Source of the DNA: Haplomitrium mnioides
Taxonomy: Eukaryota > Marchantiophyta > Haplomitriopsida > Calobryales
NCBI GenBank assembly: GCA_049999725.1
Contig: JBNGIS010038263.1
Location: forward strand, 1 to 37,351
Reading direction: 5' to 3'
Length of the DNA stretch: 37,351 nt
A program made the translations under genes and the position numbers. Under the pieces are notes generated by a model. That model was not told where the DNA came from and searched no databases. It was given only the letters and a program-made list of their open reading frames with translations. Positions 1 through 10,110 of the stretch are shown here, piece by piece. The stretch's first letter is position 1. The number at the start of each line of letters is the position of its first letter.

Positions 1-442
1 CTTCTGTTTAAAACCAGCCTGTACAGCAGCTTTCTTATCCTGGAAGTGTCACTCATACAATTTGAGTAATTCTTGGCTTTTGTTCTATTATTATAGTAGT
101 AGTAGTTTTTGTGTTTGGTTTTGTGGGAGGAAGGTTGTCAGTCCTATAGAGTGGAGAGCGGTCCATCTCTAAACTGATAGAGTGCAGTTTCAGAACTCTC
201 TAAAGAACCTGGAAAGTTGGTAAAAGTGGATTAAGAGCAGATTACTATATAGATCTTGCGCGGTTCGAACCTTGGTTGTTCTTTTCGGGGTTGGAGTGCT
301 ACTGCTATGCTACGACATGCATCCAAAATGTTTCTTCCTTGTTTGAGTTCTCATATGTAGTCCACTCCGTGTCATAGGGTTCATTTGTACTTGTTTCCCC
401 TTGGTGTTTGGGGCTGCCATAGTGAACCACAGTACAGGGCTG
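1..442. other. Left edge, no supported gene
   Basis: This stretch should hold the protease-to-reverse-transcriptase join of the minus-strand gypsy relic described next, because that element reads leftward off the window. I found no recognisable reverse transcriptase motif in it. The minus frames carry several stops. Confidence 0.4.
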
Positions 443-590
443 TCCAAATCTCAAGGTCTTAGTGCCCCAATCGTGAGTTACCTTGGCTCCATAGAGCTAA
501 GGTCTCCCGATCAACACAGAGCAAGGGAAGTGTTGGCTGGCCTCATGACCAAATAATTCAGGGCAAAGTCTACACCGCCAATACAGGTTG
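443..590 (-). pseudogene. Ty3/gypsy retropepsin, C-terminal half (relic)
   Basis: On the minus strand this encodes the end of a retroviral-type aspartic protease that would cleave the gag-pol polyprotein. One frame reads TCIGGVDFALNYLVM. A one-base shift then leads to LIGRP, a stop where Trp is usual, and LYGAKVTHDWGTKTLRFG. This matches the family pattern of a beta strand, then (L/I)(L/I)GRPWL, then a basic HDW stretch. The second part is in the same frame as the gag relic at 1163-2701, so both belong to one element. The catalytic DSG/DTG segment should lie upstream (about 600-1160) but is not recognisable: that interval has many stops and a C-rich repeat. The product cannot be functional. 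Confidence 0.7.
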
Positions 591-719
591 GTATGTTTGT
601 TAAAGCTCATAGGGGCTTGACCTAGGATCCATCCACCAACCTCATGATTCTGGACATAGGTTCGAAAGTTCTATACCCTAGTTTGTGGGTCGTGTCCTCG
701 ACCATAATGCTCACTCCTG

Positions 720-755
720 CCCCCCCCCCCCCCGCCTCCCTCCCTCCCTCCCTCC
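720..755. repeat. C14 run plus (CCCT)n simple repeat
   Basis: Fourteen C residues, one G, then about five CCCT units. On the minus strand it is a set of G3 runs separated by single A residues, a classic G-quadruplex-forming pattern. It lies in the decayed gag-protease interval of the gypsy relic. Confidence 0.9.
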
Positions 756-1162
756 ATCGACTAGTACAAGTGACAAGGTGCAACCAGCAATCTGGATGTC
801 AATTTCGGGTGCTCTCTGGTCCTCACATACTATCATCGCGTCAGTTGGGGTTCCTACAAGGGGTAGCCTACGCCTTTGCCTAGGTCCCACTAGCGATTCT
901 CTCAATTGGCACCAGTACACTAGGCTGTCCCTAATTAATTGACCTAATGTTGTTGTGATAGAGCAGTCCCTCACATCCCGTTGGATGCTATATGGTAGGG
1001 GTGCTACCATCCCATCTTGCTCCTTTTTGGCTGGTGGCTCTGCTGGTTTATTTAGGTCTCAAGGTCTGGTCTGCCGCCTCCTTGGCCTCCATAGCTTCCA
1101 CCTGCTGTTTGACACTCTCCTCTTGTTGTGGGTAAAACAACTTGGGATGATTTTGCTAAAAA

Positions 1163-2701
1163 TTAGAATCTTGATTGGTTGGGATTCTGGTGGGTGGGTC
1201 TGTCTTTTCCCCCCACTCTCTTCTTGCTAGTCTGGTCTCTCATGGCCTCCCTTTCCTTCTCTCTGGTCCCCCTTGTGGTCACCTTATAACAGTCCTCCAC
1301 AAGGAATGCCCCCCATCTAGGTAGGTCGGTAGAGTGCTCCCACTCTGTGTGCACACATTGCACATTCGTAGTGGAAGTTTCAGCTCCTTGGCCGGCTGGT
1401 GGTTCAGGTCTTCTATTCACAAGGCAGTAGGGCGTAGTGTGCCCCTCCTTCTTACATTTGGTACAAAGTCTTGCTAGAACCCCCCACCCTTGTTTCCTTG
1501 GTTCAGGGCAATTCGGGGATATGTGGCCGAGCTGGCCACAATTCCAGCATACCATGATCTCGGTGTGGGCTGCCCTCTCCCCTATATTACTTTCTGGCCT
1601 TGGCTGAGCCCACTTGGTCTTCTGGTTCAGTCCAGAGGGCAGCGGTCTGCCCATCATAGTTATGGGATTAGAGGCTATTTGGTAGACATTTTTGGGTGGT
1701 TCCTCAAGTACAAATTCCACCTTCTCTCGCACATATTCAGGTTACTCCCTAACATATTGGATAGAGGATGCTTCCAGGGGGCATTCATTGCTAGCATGCT
1801 TGTACATCCCGCATCTCACACACCACACATGCGCCCTTGTGCAGCTCACTTTTTTTCTTTATGCCTTCAAATGGGCAAAGTGGATGGACAAGGCTTCTAG
1901 TTTTTGGTTTATTTCCTTCATTGGGTCGATTGTTGGTTTCTTCTTGGGGAGTATAGCTAGGTTAAGGGTCCATTTATCCTTCCCACTCTTCCTGTGTTTT
2001 TGGTGTTTCTCCTTTTTTTTTTCTTTTTGTGCGAATTCTTTTCTTTTTCTTATGTCGATCATCTCCTCTGAATTCTCACTTTCAGATTCTCATGAAGAGG
2101 AAGAACTTTCAAAATCAAAATCGTTGTCATCCTCACTAGAAGACGATCATGACCCATAGTTGATCTTGGTCTTTTTCCTAGCACTCACTATTTCTGCCCG
2201 AATGAATGAGTGGGACAACGCCACCACATCTTCCAAGGTAGGTGGGTTGTTCTACCTTACCCACACTCCTACTTGACTTGGCAGGGCTGAAACAAACCAT
2301 GAGCATAGCTGGCCATTTTCCGGGGTAGAGTTTAATCAACTCGCCAACCGCTGGAATCGCTGCAGGAATTTCCTGAGTGATTCCTTTTTCTTCAATGAGA
2401 GCCAACCTATATTGATGAGAGCTTCGTCCCCTCCTCCAAGTTTTCTGAACTCCTTCAAGAACAGAGGTTTGAATAGGTCCCAACTGTTTTGGGCAGCATC
2501 CGACAATCCCAGGTACCAAGGCCCCGCTTCTCCCTTCAATACACCAAGGAGTATGGTGGTCATAATGGTCTGTTTGCCATCTGCTTCTGCTATCCCCTCA
2601 AATTCGACGATCCAATCATCTTGATCCTCTTTGGTGGTGCCACTGAATGGAACATATTGGCACCTGGCCCTTTGGACAGTACGCCCATTCAAGCCCTCCA
2701 T
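1163..2701 (-). pseudogene. Ty3/gypsy gag with three CCHC zinc knuckles (relic)
   Basis: One minus frame runs the whole length (about 513 codons) with no frameshift but about six stops. It begins at ATG 2701 with a retrotransposon gag capsid domain: WIVEFEGIAEADGKQ, then LLGVLKGEAGPWYLGL, then LKEFRKLGGGDEALI. An acidic Ser/Glu stretch (about 2070-2160) and a Lys-rich stretch (about 1990-2060) follow. Three CX2CX4HX4C knuckles come next: CVRCGMYKHASNEC (1781-1822), CWNCGQLGHISPNC (1508-1549) and CTKCKKEGHTTPYC (1424-1465). Gag coats the element RNA in the cytoplasmic particle and the knuckles bind RNA. The stops are mostly TGA or TAG, as expected from decayed CGA and CAG codons. The protease relic at 443-590 continues the same element. 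No 5' LTR could be identified to the right. Confidence 0.85.
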
Positions 2702-5042
2702 AGTATTAGGACAGCAAGGAAGCTGGTCTCGTTTCTCTTTTGTCTCAGATTTCTAATCCCAAGGTTGCAGTGGATTTACACTCAAAAGGACAAGTTCAAT
2801 AGCTCCCCTTTTTTTCGGTCCTTCAAAGCAACAACAACCCTAAATGGACATTGACAGATGTATCCCTTGGTGGTCGGCAAAAATTTTATGTCATCCTTGC
2901 CACTGGGGTGCTATGCTGAAAAAACAATCCTATGTCGTTGCAGACGCCAAAATAAAGGTTTATAGGATACTCATTGTGGGAGAGACCGACACTTTGTCGA
3001 ATTGAGAGTTTAAGGAGAAGTCTGGACTGGTTTTTGCACTCCTTCTTTCTTTCCTATTCACTTGCAAACTGGTCCAGGTCTATCTCAGGTCTAGAACAGA
3101 GTTTTGAGAGACCGAAAAGGAGCTTTTACTTTGCTTTGTTCTTGCTCACCCCTAGGCAAAGTGGCTGGTCTTTAGAGTACAGGAATACAGGTCACACCCC
3201 TCCTTGGGACCATGTCCAGATCTGTGATTACAGAGTTCCAGCAGCTGAAATTTGTCCCTAGCCCTCACTCTTCCTCTCTCCTATGCTGAAATTTACTTTC
3301 GAAAACAAAATTTTGAATCTATGCCAATAAATGACATGCTACTTTCTCTAGCAATGTTTTGAGTGTTTTCACATGCCCTTCCTAACCCTATTACAGAATT
3401 CAGAATATCGACACACTAAAACTACACACCCAAAACCCACAAGACCGAAAAGAACCCTTGGTACGACGTTACCAATTCATGAAATCAAGAATTTGCATGA
3501 TCTTGATGCCCTCTTTTCTGGTCGGTGCTGCCCTTGAGTTACTGGTGGCTGGAGCTCCTCCTTTGATCGTTCTGGTCCTTCTTGTTGGCCCCTTGAACTG
3601 CTCCCTTGTTGATTTCAGTCGCTGGTCTTCAGATCGGTTGGCTCCTCCACCTCCTACAAACTCGAAATACTTGTTGGCTACTCTCGATTGCTGGCTGCCC
3701 CCTTTCTCTTACAACCAACAATTGCTCACACACTCATTTAGTCGAGAGAGTTTATCTTTTACCCCATAGAAGGTGTATCTTTTGACTCTCTCACCAAGAA
3801 GGTGCTCCTCTCAAACACCAGTTGCACCCAACTCCATCTTGCGGCATGATTTTGCCTCCTTACTCTTCTCTTGAGAGCATTCCTCACCAAGACTCTTCAT
3901 GCCCCTACAAAATATCACAAGATTGAACCCTTGGCTTGGACTTGCCTAAGCAAATCCTTTACTTAGCGATTTTTTAGCTCACCTTCCTTGGCTCCAAAGA
4001 GAGGATCCTCTCTGATTGTCCTCCCAAGTAAGGTAAAGGCCTGAAATATCACAAGTACAGTTGTTGAAGAAGTGAAATTGTGCACAAGAAAAATTTGAGG
4101 AGTGAATCTCCTTTACTAGCCAGAGCCCTTTGCTCATCCGCTAGAAGTAACCTCCTTGTCCAAAGCTCCCTACACAAAACCACGCTCGCACTGTCCCTCG
4201 TTTGCTCCAAGCGCCTCGCTCCTCCGCTTGCTTCCCAACCCGATGAAAAAAATCAACAAAAGGATAGATACAATGAGCCCCCGTTGAAGGGTGTACCCTC
4301 AAAGTAGAAAAGTAGCGAGAACCCAATTTAATGCACTTGTCTTATTTGACTTGGCCACTTTCCCTACAACTAATGTTAACCTTAAATTTAGTTGTGGCTA
4401 ACTAATATATTAGTCACAATTTGAAGGTCTTGTCTTTTTTGGCCAAACTTCTTATCTCCCTTAACTAATGTAAATAATATACTTAGTTTCATCCAAATTT
4501 GAAGGTCCTCACATGTTTTGACGATCCACGCTTCTCTTAGCTAAGTTTAGAGAGCCTTTTTCCACTTAATGCGAGAACTTTTTTCCATTTAATACCCTCG
4601 TAAATTTTACAATTTTACTTTGGTTTTTTTTTCTTTTTTAGTTCTTTAGACTTAGTTAGTTATTTTATTTGCCTTTTTATTCCTTTTATTAGCACAACTC
4701 TTCCTCGCATTTAGGCATTGAACTCTCTCCCCCCCATGGCAATATACATTCCATGACAAGAATTCCCAACTATCACGAAGCGGTTGTCAAGGGTACTCCA
4801 CTTGTCCATAGGGAACCTATCCATTGACCCTCTCTTGTGTATCAGTCTCAATGGTGCCTCGCACATTATCTCAACCAGTCAAGCCTTCAAGTTGTTCTAA
4901 ACAACACTCTTTCAACAATTGTTTGTCCATTCCTGAAGCCATTTTTGTCCGTCCTTGTCAAGAACTCCTAGCAACCACAGAAAGTATCCTCGCTTTATGT
5001 TGCTTACGTAACCCCCTCTATTAACAACTGCAACATCACCCC
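2702..5042. other. No recognisable gene; probable leader/LTR of the minus-strand gypsy relic
   Basis: Reading leftward, the 5' leader and LTR of the gypsy relic should be here, but I could not fix LTR ends because the partner LTR is outside the window. At 2940-2957 the minus strand reads TTTTGGCGTCTGCAACGA, which only loosely resembles a TGGCGCC-type primer site. At about 3465-3715 the minus strand has an open frame of about 80 codons, basic and without a clear ATG (RVANKYFEFVGGGG, later GPTRRTRTIKGG). It could be a displaced gag piece. The rest (3730-5040) is pyrimidine-rich and AT-rich with no supported feature. Confidence 0.35.
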
Positions 5043-5152
5043 AGTTGAAATACCAAGCTCAGTACGTAACCTGCCAAGATGACAGGTAGAGTCTTATTTT
5101 TTGGACCCTCTTTAGGGTTAGTTTTGTTAAGTTAATTTAGGGTAAGTTTAAG

Positions 5153-5160
5153 TATAAATA
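5153..5160 (+). promoter_or_regulatory. LTR TATA box
   Basis: TATAAATA, 111 bases into the LTR and upstream of the GA-rich stretch. The same word is at the matching place in the 3' LTR, which is where the element transcript would start. The solo LTR at 24292 has TATAAGTA here. Confidence 0.6.
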
Positions 5161-5207
5161 CAAAGTATGTAGAGAGAGAAGAGGGAGATAGAAGAGAGAG
5201 CGCTGCC

Positions 5208-5234
5208 ATGCCGCAAGCCTCTTCTCTTTTGTAA
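5208..5234 (+). CDS. Eight-codon LTR reading frame (uORF)
   Basis: ATG in a strong context (GCTGCCATGCC; GCCGCCATGCC in the other copies) opens MPQASSLL and stops at TAA. All three LTRs of the family keep it (5208, 8663, 24446), with a silent TCT/TCC difference at codon 6. It would lie in the 5' leader of the element RNA, upstream of gag. Its function is not known; it could limit or direct translation, or be kept for an RNA-level reason. Confidence 0.4.
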   Translation: MPQASSLL

Positions 5235-5300
5235 ATTCATTGTCTTGAATACAATCTCTCATATTTGCCTCCAAAGATTTGTCTCCTCAATTTTTTTACA

Positions 5301-5312
5301 TGGTATTAAAGC
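5301..5312 (+). other. Primer-binding site of the copia element
   Basis: TGGTATTAAAGC directly follows the LTR. It differs at two positions from TGGTATCAGAGC, the plant site complementary to the initiator methionine tRNA, and both differences are C-to-T or G-to-A. Confidence 0.85.
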
Positions 5313-5585
5313 TTGGTTTATGAGGAGAATAAGATTGCAAGGAGTAGACAATCAATTTGGTTTGATATCCTTTTTGCCGAAGGTAGTCATAGAGTTGAAG
5401 CACAAAGTCTTGAAATTTGGAGGTGTCGAGAAGTTGCGTAATTAGGTGATAGCAATACCGTTGGTATTGAGAAGTTGGAGAAGAACAACTACTAGTCATG
5501 GAAGTTTTGGATGAGGAACTATTTGAAAGGCAAGAGCCTATAGGGGTATGTATCAGGTGAAGAAAAGGAACCGCGACTTCCTTTA

Positions 5586-6309
5586 GTGAATGTAATAGAT
5601 CAAGAATTGAAGGCATGGAAAGCTTGAAATGAAAATGATAAGAAGGTGATGTTTTTGATTTTACAGAATTTGTCAAACAGTATGGTTGGACATATACAAG
5701 ATTTGGAGTCTGCAAAAGATGTATGGGATACGTTAGAAAGACTCTACAGTACAAATACTAGAGCTAGAAAGATTCAATTGAAAAATGAGTTGAATAACAT
5801 AAAGAAGACACACAACATGTCAGTGAATGATTATGTCTTAAAGATAAAAGAGACATCAGATGCATTGGGATATATTGGAGTAGTTACAGAGGATGATGAG
5901 TTAGTGTCTGTAGTATTGAATGGTTTGAAGGATGATGACAAGTGGAAACCATTTGCCACTTTTGTGTATGTTCAAGAAAATCTTCCTAATTTTGATGAGC
6001 TAGTCTCCTTGATGATTATAGAGGAGAGGAACATTGCAGGACCCACTTCAGAAAATGGTTCTAATGAGCAGCACAAGGCTTCTACTCAAGATATGGTAGA
6101 GGCAGGGGGAGATTCTAGAGAGGACATGATGAAGTAGAAGTTATGTGCAATATAACTAAAATCAACAAAATTTTGAGAATACAGCTCGTGGTAGAGGCCG
6201 CAGAAATTTTCGAGGAAGAAGAAGCTTTTGTGGAAGAGGTGGAAGGCATAACAATCATGATGCAGTTTGTTGGAAGTGTGGAAAAGCATGTCATTTTGCA
6301 AATCACTGC
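5586..6309 (+). pseudogene. Copia gag with zinc knuckle (relic)
   Basis: From about 5586 one frame reads VIDQELKAWKA, a stop, then LILQNLSNSMVGHIQDLESA and DVWDTLERLYSTNTRARKIQ. This is the UBN2-type gag domain of plant copia elements. It continues through LSVNDYVLKIKETSDALG-like and FDELVSLMIIEERN sequence to a stop at 6137. A frameshift follows and the nucleocapsid knuckle CWKCGKACHFANHC (6268-6309) is in the next frame, the same one as protease and RT. The N-terminal gag (5320-5585) is scrambled: only MRRIRLQGVDNQF can be read. Gag would form the particle that packages the element RNA. Confidence 0.85.
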
Positions 6310-6399
6310 TATAGGAGGTCCAACAACAATAACATAGGATATGATTGGAGACAACAAGGCAATTATGCATCGTGATCAAAGAGTGATGGTGAGCGTCTC

Positions 6400-6660
6400 T
6401 TTGTTTTGCAATATATGATGAGCACTTATACACAAGATTGTGAAAATGATGCATGGTATGTGGATTCTGATGCGTCAAACCATATGACATATCATAAAAA
6501 TTGGTTAAAAGAGTTGCATGATCCAGAGCAGCAAAGATATGTGGAAACAGGTGATGCTACAATTCATCCAATTGAGTAGATGGGAAATGTTCCACTTTCT
6601 ACACATAATGAAAAGTCAAAGTATATGGCTGATGTGTTCTATGTACCAACAATTACAACA
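6400..6660 (+). pseudogene. Copia protease (relic, altered active site)
   Basis: The frame reads DAWYVDSDASNHMTYH, then a beta-rich stretch, a TAG at about 6578, and KSKYMADVFYVPTITT. Copia proteases have DSGASNHM here, so the active-site Gly is now Asp. Soon after VFYVP the sequence jumps to the segment before RT. The end of protease and all of integrase (HHCC finger and DDE core) are missing. Confidence 0.85.
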
Positions 6661-6786
6661 GGTTCACCAAATGTATCGATTGGAAATCCTGAAAGTAAGA
6701 CAAGTTCAGCAAAGAGAAAGGAAAAGGTGGATCAGCAGATGGATGCAAGTCACTAAACTGATGGTGAAGAGGTTGATATACCTACT

Positions 6787-8506
6787 TTGCAAACACTTGG
6801 TGTGCAAATAATGCAGGATGAGGTACACAGATCTACACGTATAAAGTATCCAGTAAGGAGGTTGAGTTATGATAGTTTTTCTGCACGTCATTATGAATAT
6901 ATGGTGAAAGTTATACAGGATGTAGAACCCACTTGTTTTGAGGATGCAATTGGCATGCTTGAATGGGAGCTAGCTATGGATGAAGAAGTGAATGCACTTG
7001 ATGAGAATGAGACTTGGAAGCTAACACCACTACCTGATTGAAAGAAAGCGATTGGATGTAAGTGGGTTTACAAAGTAAAGCATAATGCAGATGGTTTGAA
7101 AAGTAGGTACAAGGCTAGACTAGTAGCCAAAGGATATGCTCATACATATAGGATAGATTTTGATGAAACATTCAGTCTTGTTGCAAAGATGGCGACTGTG
7201 AGAACTGTGATTTCTATGGCTGCTACTAAGAGATGGGATTTACATCAAATGGATGTAAAGAATGCCTTTTTGAATGGAGAGTTACATAAAGAAGTGTATA
7301 TAGAGCAGCCACAGGGACATGTACACCATAAGTTTCCAAATTATGTGTGTAAGTTGTAGAAAGCTTTATACGGATTAAAGCAAGCACCAAGAGCATAGAC
7401 AGACAGAATAAGCAAGTTCTTACAAAGTATTGGATTTGTCATTAGCGAGGTAGATTACTCTATGTATGTGCAGAAAATGAATACAGGTTTGGTCATCATA
7501 GTGATATATGTTGATGATTTGATTATTACAGGTGATGATAGGTTGCAGATTGAAAATGTTAAGAAGAGGCTTGGAGCGGAATTCGATATGAAAGACTTGG
7601 GAGAACTTATATACTTCTTGGGCATAGAAGTAATAAGAACACATCAAGGTATTTGGTTACTCCAACAAAATTATATTTTGGACATGTTACAGAAATACGG
7701 TATGACAACATGTAAGCCTATTTCTACTCCACTTGAACAGAATGCAAAGTTTAAGAGCTGATTTGGGAGATGAATTGGAAGATCCATCTGTGTACCAAAA
7801 AATAGTTGGAAGTTTGATTTATACGACCATGACAAGACCAGATATGTCTCATGATGTGGGAGTACTTAGTCAGTTTATGCAGGTGCCAAGAAAGCCACAT
7901 TTAGATGCTACAAGGAGAGTATTACATTACTTAAAAGGCACATTGAATTATGGTTTATTTTATGCATATGGAGTTGAAGTAAAACTTTTTGGATATACTG
8001 ATACAGATTGGGCTGGATATATATATGACATAAGATCTACAAGTGGTTATGTTTTCAGTATTGGAAGTGTTGTAGTGAGTTGGAGTAGTAAGAAGCAACC
8101 TATAGTTGCTTTGTCAAGTATAGAGGCAGAGTATAAAGAAGAAGCAATGGCTGCATGTGAAATAGCTTGGCTATGTAAGCTATTGTTTGATTTAGGACAT
8201 GATCTACAAGAGCTTGTGACTTTGTATTGTAACAACATAAACAATATACAACTAACAAACAATTCAGTGTTTCTTTCAAGGACCAAACACATTGAGGTTC
8301 ATTACCATTATATACAAGAGAAAGTACTTGAAGGTGAGATTGATTTGGTGTATGTGAATGCAAATGAGCAAGTAGCTGATATTTTTGCAAAGTCAATAGG
8401 TGTAGAGAAGCAACATAAGTTTCAAACTATTATGGGAGTGCTTGACATTGGCTTGAGCTTGAAGGGGATTGTTGAAATACCAAGCTCGGTACGTAACCCT
8501 ATGTAA
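6787..8506 (+). pseudogene. Copia reverse transcriptase and RNase H (relic)
   Basis: RT copies the element RNA into DNA and RNase H removes the RNA strand. Visible RT landmarks in order: a pre-RT segment STRIKYPVRRLSYDSF; AIGCKWVYKVKHNADG; RLVAKGYAHTYRIDFDETF; the first catalytic Asp in LHQMDVKNAFLNGEL; KALYGLKQAPRA; and the YVDD box (7507-7518) in IYVDDLIITGDD. RNase H begins after a frameshift near 7740-7760. It shows SLIYTTMTRPDM, DTDWAG, STSGYVF, SWSSKKQPIVALSSIEAEY and EQVADIFAKS. Stops break the RT frame at about 6754, 7039, 7357 and 7397. The YVDD is intact but the enzyme cannot be made in one piece. Confidence 0.93.
8459..8469 (+). other. Polypurine tract of the copia element
   Basis: TTGAAGGGGAT directly precedes the 3' LTR. 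Its purine core AAGGGGA would prime plus-strand DNA. Confidence 0.75.
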
Positions 8507-8755
8507 CCTGCTAGGATGACGGGTAGAGTCTTATTTTTTGAATCTAAATTATTTTTTAGACCCTCTTTAGGGTTAGTTTTGTTAAGTTAATTTAGGGTAA
8601 GTTTAAGTATAAATAGAGAGTATGTAGAGAGAGAAGAGGGAGATAGAAGAGAGAGTGCCGCCATGCCGCAAGCCTCTTCCCTTTTGTAAATTCATTGTGT
8701 TGAATAAGATGTCTCATATTTGCCTCCAAAGATTTGTCTCCTCGATTTCTTTACA
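8470..8755 (+). repeat. 3' LTR of the copia element
   Basis: TGTTGAAATACC to TTTCTTTACA. It is 28 bp longer than the 5' LTR, through about 8 bp near 8503 and about 20 bp near 8540 (an extra T/A-rich segment before ACCCTCTTTAGGGT). It keeps TATAAATA and the eight-codon frame at 8663-8689. Confidence 0.92.
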
Positions 8756-9428
8756 ACCTCTATAGGCATAAATAGAAAACTGAGAAAACCTATGAGCAAA
8801 TCAATGAAATCTTTTTCGGGTTCCAAGTAGAGCACACTTGTTGCGCCAAATTAGGAATCACATTCCCTTTGTTGGACAGTTTTTGTGTTCGAACCACATT
8901 GCAATGTAGTGTGTGGCGTTGAACAAACACATGTTGCGAGGTGTTTTCTAGATGCCAAGGGCTTTTTCCAATGAGAAACATGGACAAAGTGCTAAAGGAA
9001 AGGGCAAAGAAATCGTGGTACCCTTCATTCAGATGTGTGTGGCGTTGGCTACCTCAATATATCACATTTCGGGAAAATTTAGGTGGTTTCTCAGCCTAGT
9101 TTAGCCCAGAGCGAGAGAAGAGTTGAAGGAAAAGAAGATCATCATATCGCCAAGTGTGAGAACATCATGACACACAGTGAAAGACATACTCATGACTCTT
9201 CTTTTGGAGCAGAGAAGAATTATAGGATGGAATGCACAATCATCATCTTTCACCAACAAAGATACCAAATTCGTAGAGAGCATCCAGCAGAAGAGCTTCC
9301 GAGCGCATTTCGGGCTCAAATAGTGGGAGCAAACAGAATACACAGATTTCTCTCCAAGAAGCCCGACAGTGACATCCCAAAATTCTCTACTTTCGTGGAC
9401 TCTTCTCGTGGAAAGAGCGTTGTCGATC
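8756..9428. other. Copia flank, no recognisable gene
   Basis: The sequence that received the copia element. A plus frame is open from 9083 to 9451 (122 codons) but its peptide has no familiar motif and it runs into the purine tract. I do not call it a gene. Confidence 0.4.
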
Positions 9429-9552
9429 GAAGAAGTAGGGGGAGGGAGTAAGAAGAGAGAAGGGGAAAAAAAAGGAAGAAGAGAAGAAAGAAGGAGAGAG
9501 AAGAGAAGAAAGAGAAGAGGGGAAGAGCAGAGAAGGAAGAGAAAGAAAAAAT
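9429..9552 (+). repeat. Polypurine (GA-rich) tract followed by AT-rich block
   Basis: About 120 bases are almost entirely A and G. From 9553 to about 9720 the sequence switches abruptly to A/T with ATAAT-type words. Both are low-complexity sequence. The purine tract could form a triplex, or be amplified simple repeat. Confidence 0.85.
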
Positions 9553-9991
9553 AATATGATATAATATAATTTAAATTTAAAATAACAAATAAAATAATAA
9601 AATTAAAGTAATAAATAATAGTAATAGTAATATAATAAGGAAGACAAAAGCAATAATAAAATAAGAATGATAATGAATAATAATATAATAATATTAAAAT
9701 AAACTAGATTAAACAATAGGAGCAGGTTTTTATACACATACTATATGTAAAAGAATCTCAAAGACCAAATCCAAATGAGTAAGAACTCATGGTGAACTCT
9801 AATAGAGTTCTTCAACTCAGGGTCCAAGCTAAGACCAAGAGTGCAAGCAAAAGCCAAGCAACCAAAGAACCCAAGTGATTCGAGAAGAACTCCAGAATGA
9901 GGAGTGGGGCTAAGAAACCCTTCTATTTATACAAGAGAAGAGAGTGTCTTCCCTCTTTCTTCACTTACAAGTCACTTCTAATTTCAACCTT

Positions 9992-10110
9992 AAAGGTGAC
10001 TCTCTACCAAAAGTAACTTTGAAATCAAGTAACCTAAAAGTGACTCTCTACCAAAAGTGACTTCAAAGACAAGTAATCCAATCTTAACCCTAAAAGTGAC
10101 TCACTACCAC
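9992..10110 (+). repeat. Tandem repeat, about 2.5 copies of a 44-bp unit
   Basis: Units begin AAAGGTGACTCTCTACC (9992), AAAAGTGACTCTCTACC (10036) and AAAAGTGACTCACTACC (10092). Spacing is 44 then 56 bp, the second enlarged by a 12-bp insertion. The rest of 9720-10750 has no supported gene. A TATTTATAC word at about 9926 is TATA-like but without context. Confidence 0.75.

Larger units (their letters stand above)
5043..5300 (+). repeat. 5' LTR of the copia element
   Basis: It starts AGTTGAAATACCAAGCTC (the terminal TG has become AG) and ends TTTTTTTACA, just before the primer site. The 3' LTR and the solo copy keep TGTTGAAATACC. It carries ACCCTCTTTAGGGT (a short hairpin), a TATA box, a GA-rich stretch and a short ATG reading frame. 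Confidence 0.92.
5043..8755 (+). mobile_element. Ty1/copia LTR retrotransposon, internally deleted
   Basis: This is a 3.7-kb element with a 258-bp 5' LTR and a 286-bp 3' LTR, a PBS and PPT, and gag, protease, RT and RNase H in copia order. Integrase should lie between protease and RT, but only about 120 bp separate them, so it is deleted and the copy is non-autonomous. The 5-bp flanks are ACCCC (5038-5042) and ACCTC (8756-8760), a target duplication with one mismatch. A third LTR of the same family is at 24292-24538. The element sits in, or beside, the leader of the gypsy relic on its left. Confidence 0.93.

Noticed and set aside
250-285. GGTTCGAACC word suggesting a tRNA T-loop
   Set aside because: The flanks cannot form the T stem or an acceptor stem, and no anticodon arm fits upstream.
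2940-2957. TGGCG word as primer-binding site of the gypsy relic
   Set aside because: Only the first five bases match a typical TGGCGCC site and no LTR end precedes it, so I did not call it.
3458-3769. 103-codon hydrophobic plus-strand frame
   Set aside because: No family resemblance; pyrimidine-rich composition explains the Leu/Ser/Pro peptide.
9083-9554. Plus-strand frames running into a Lys/Arg/Glu-rich tail
   Set aside because: The tail is the GA-rich simple tract and the N-terminal part has no motif.
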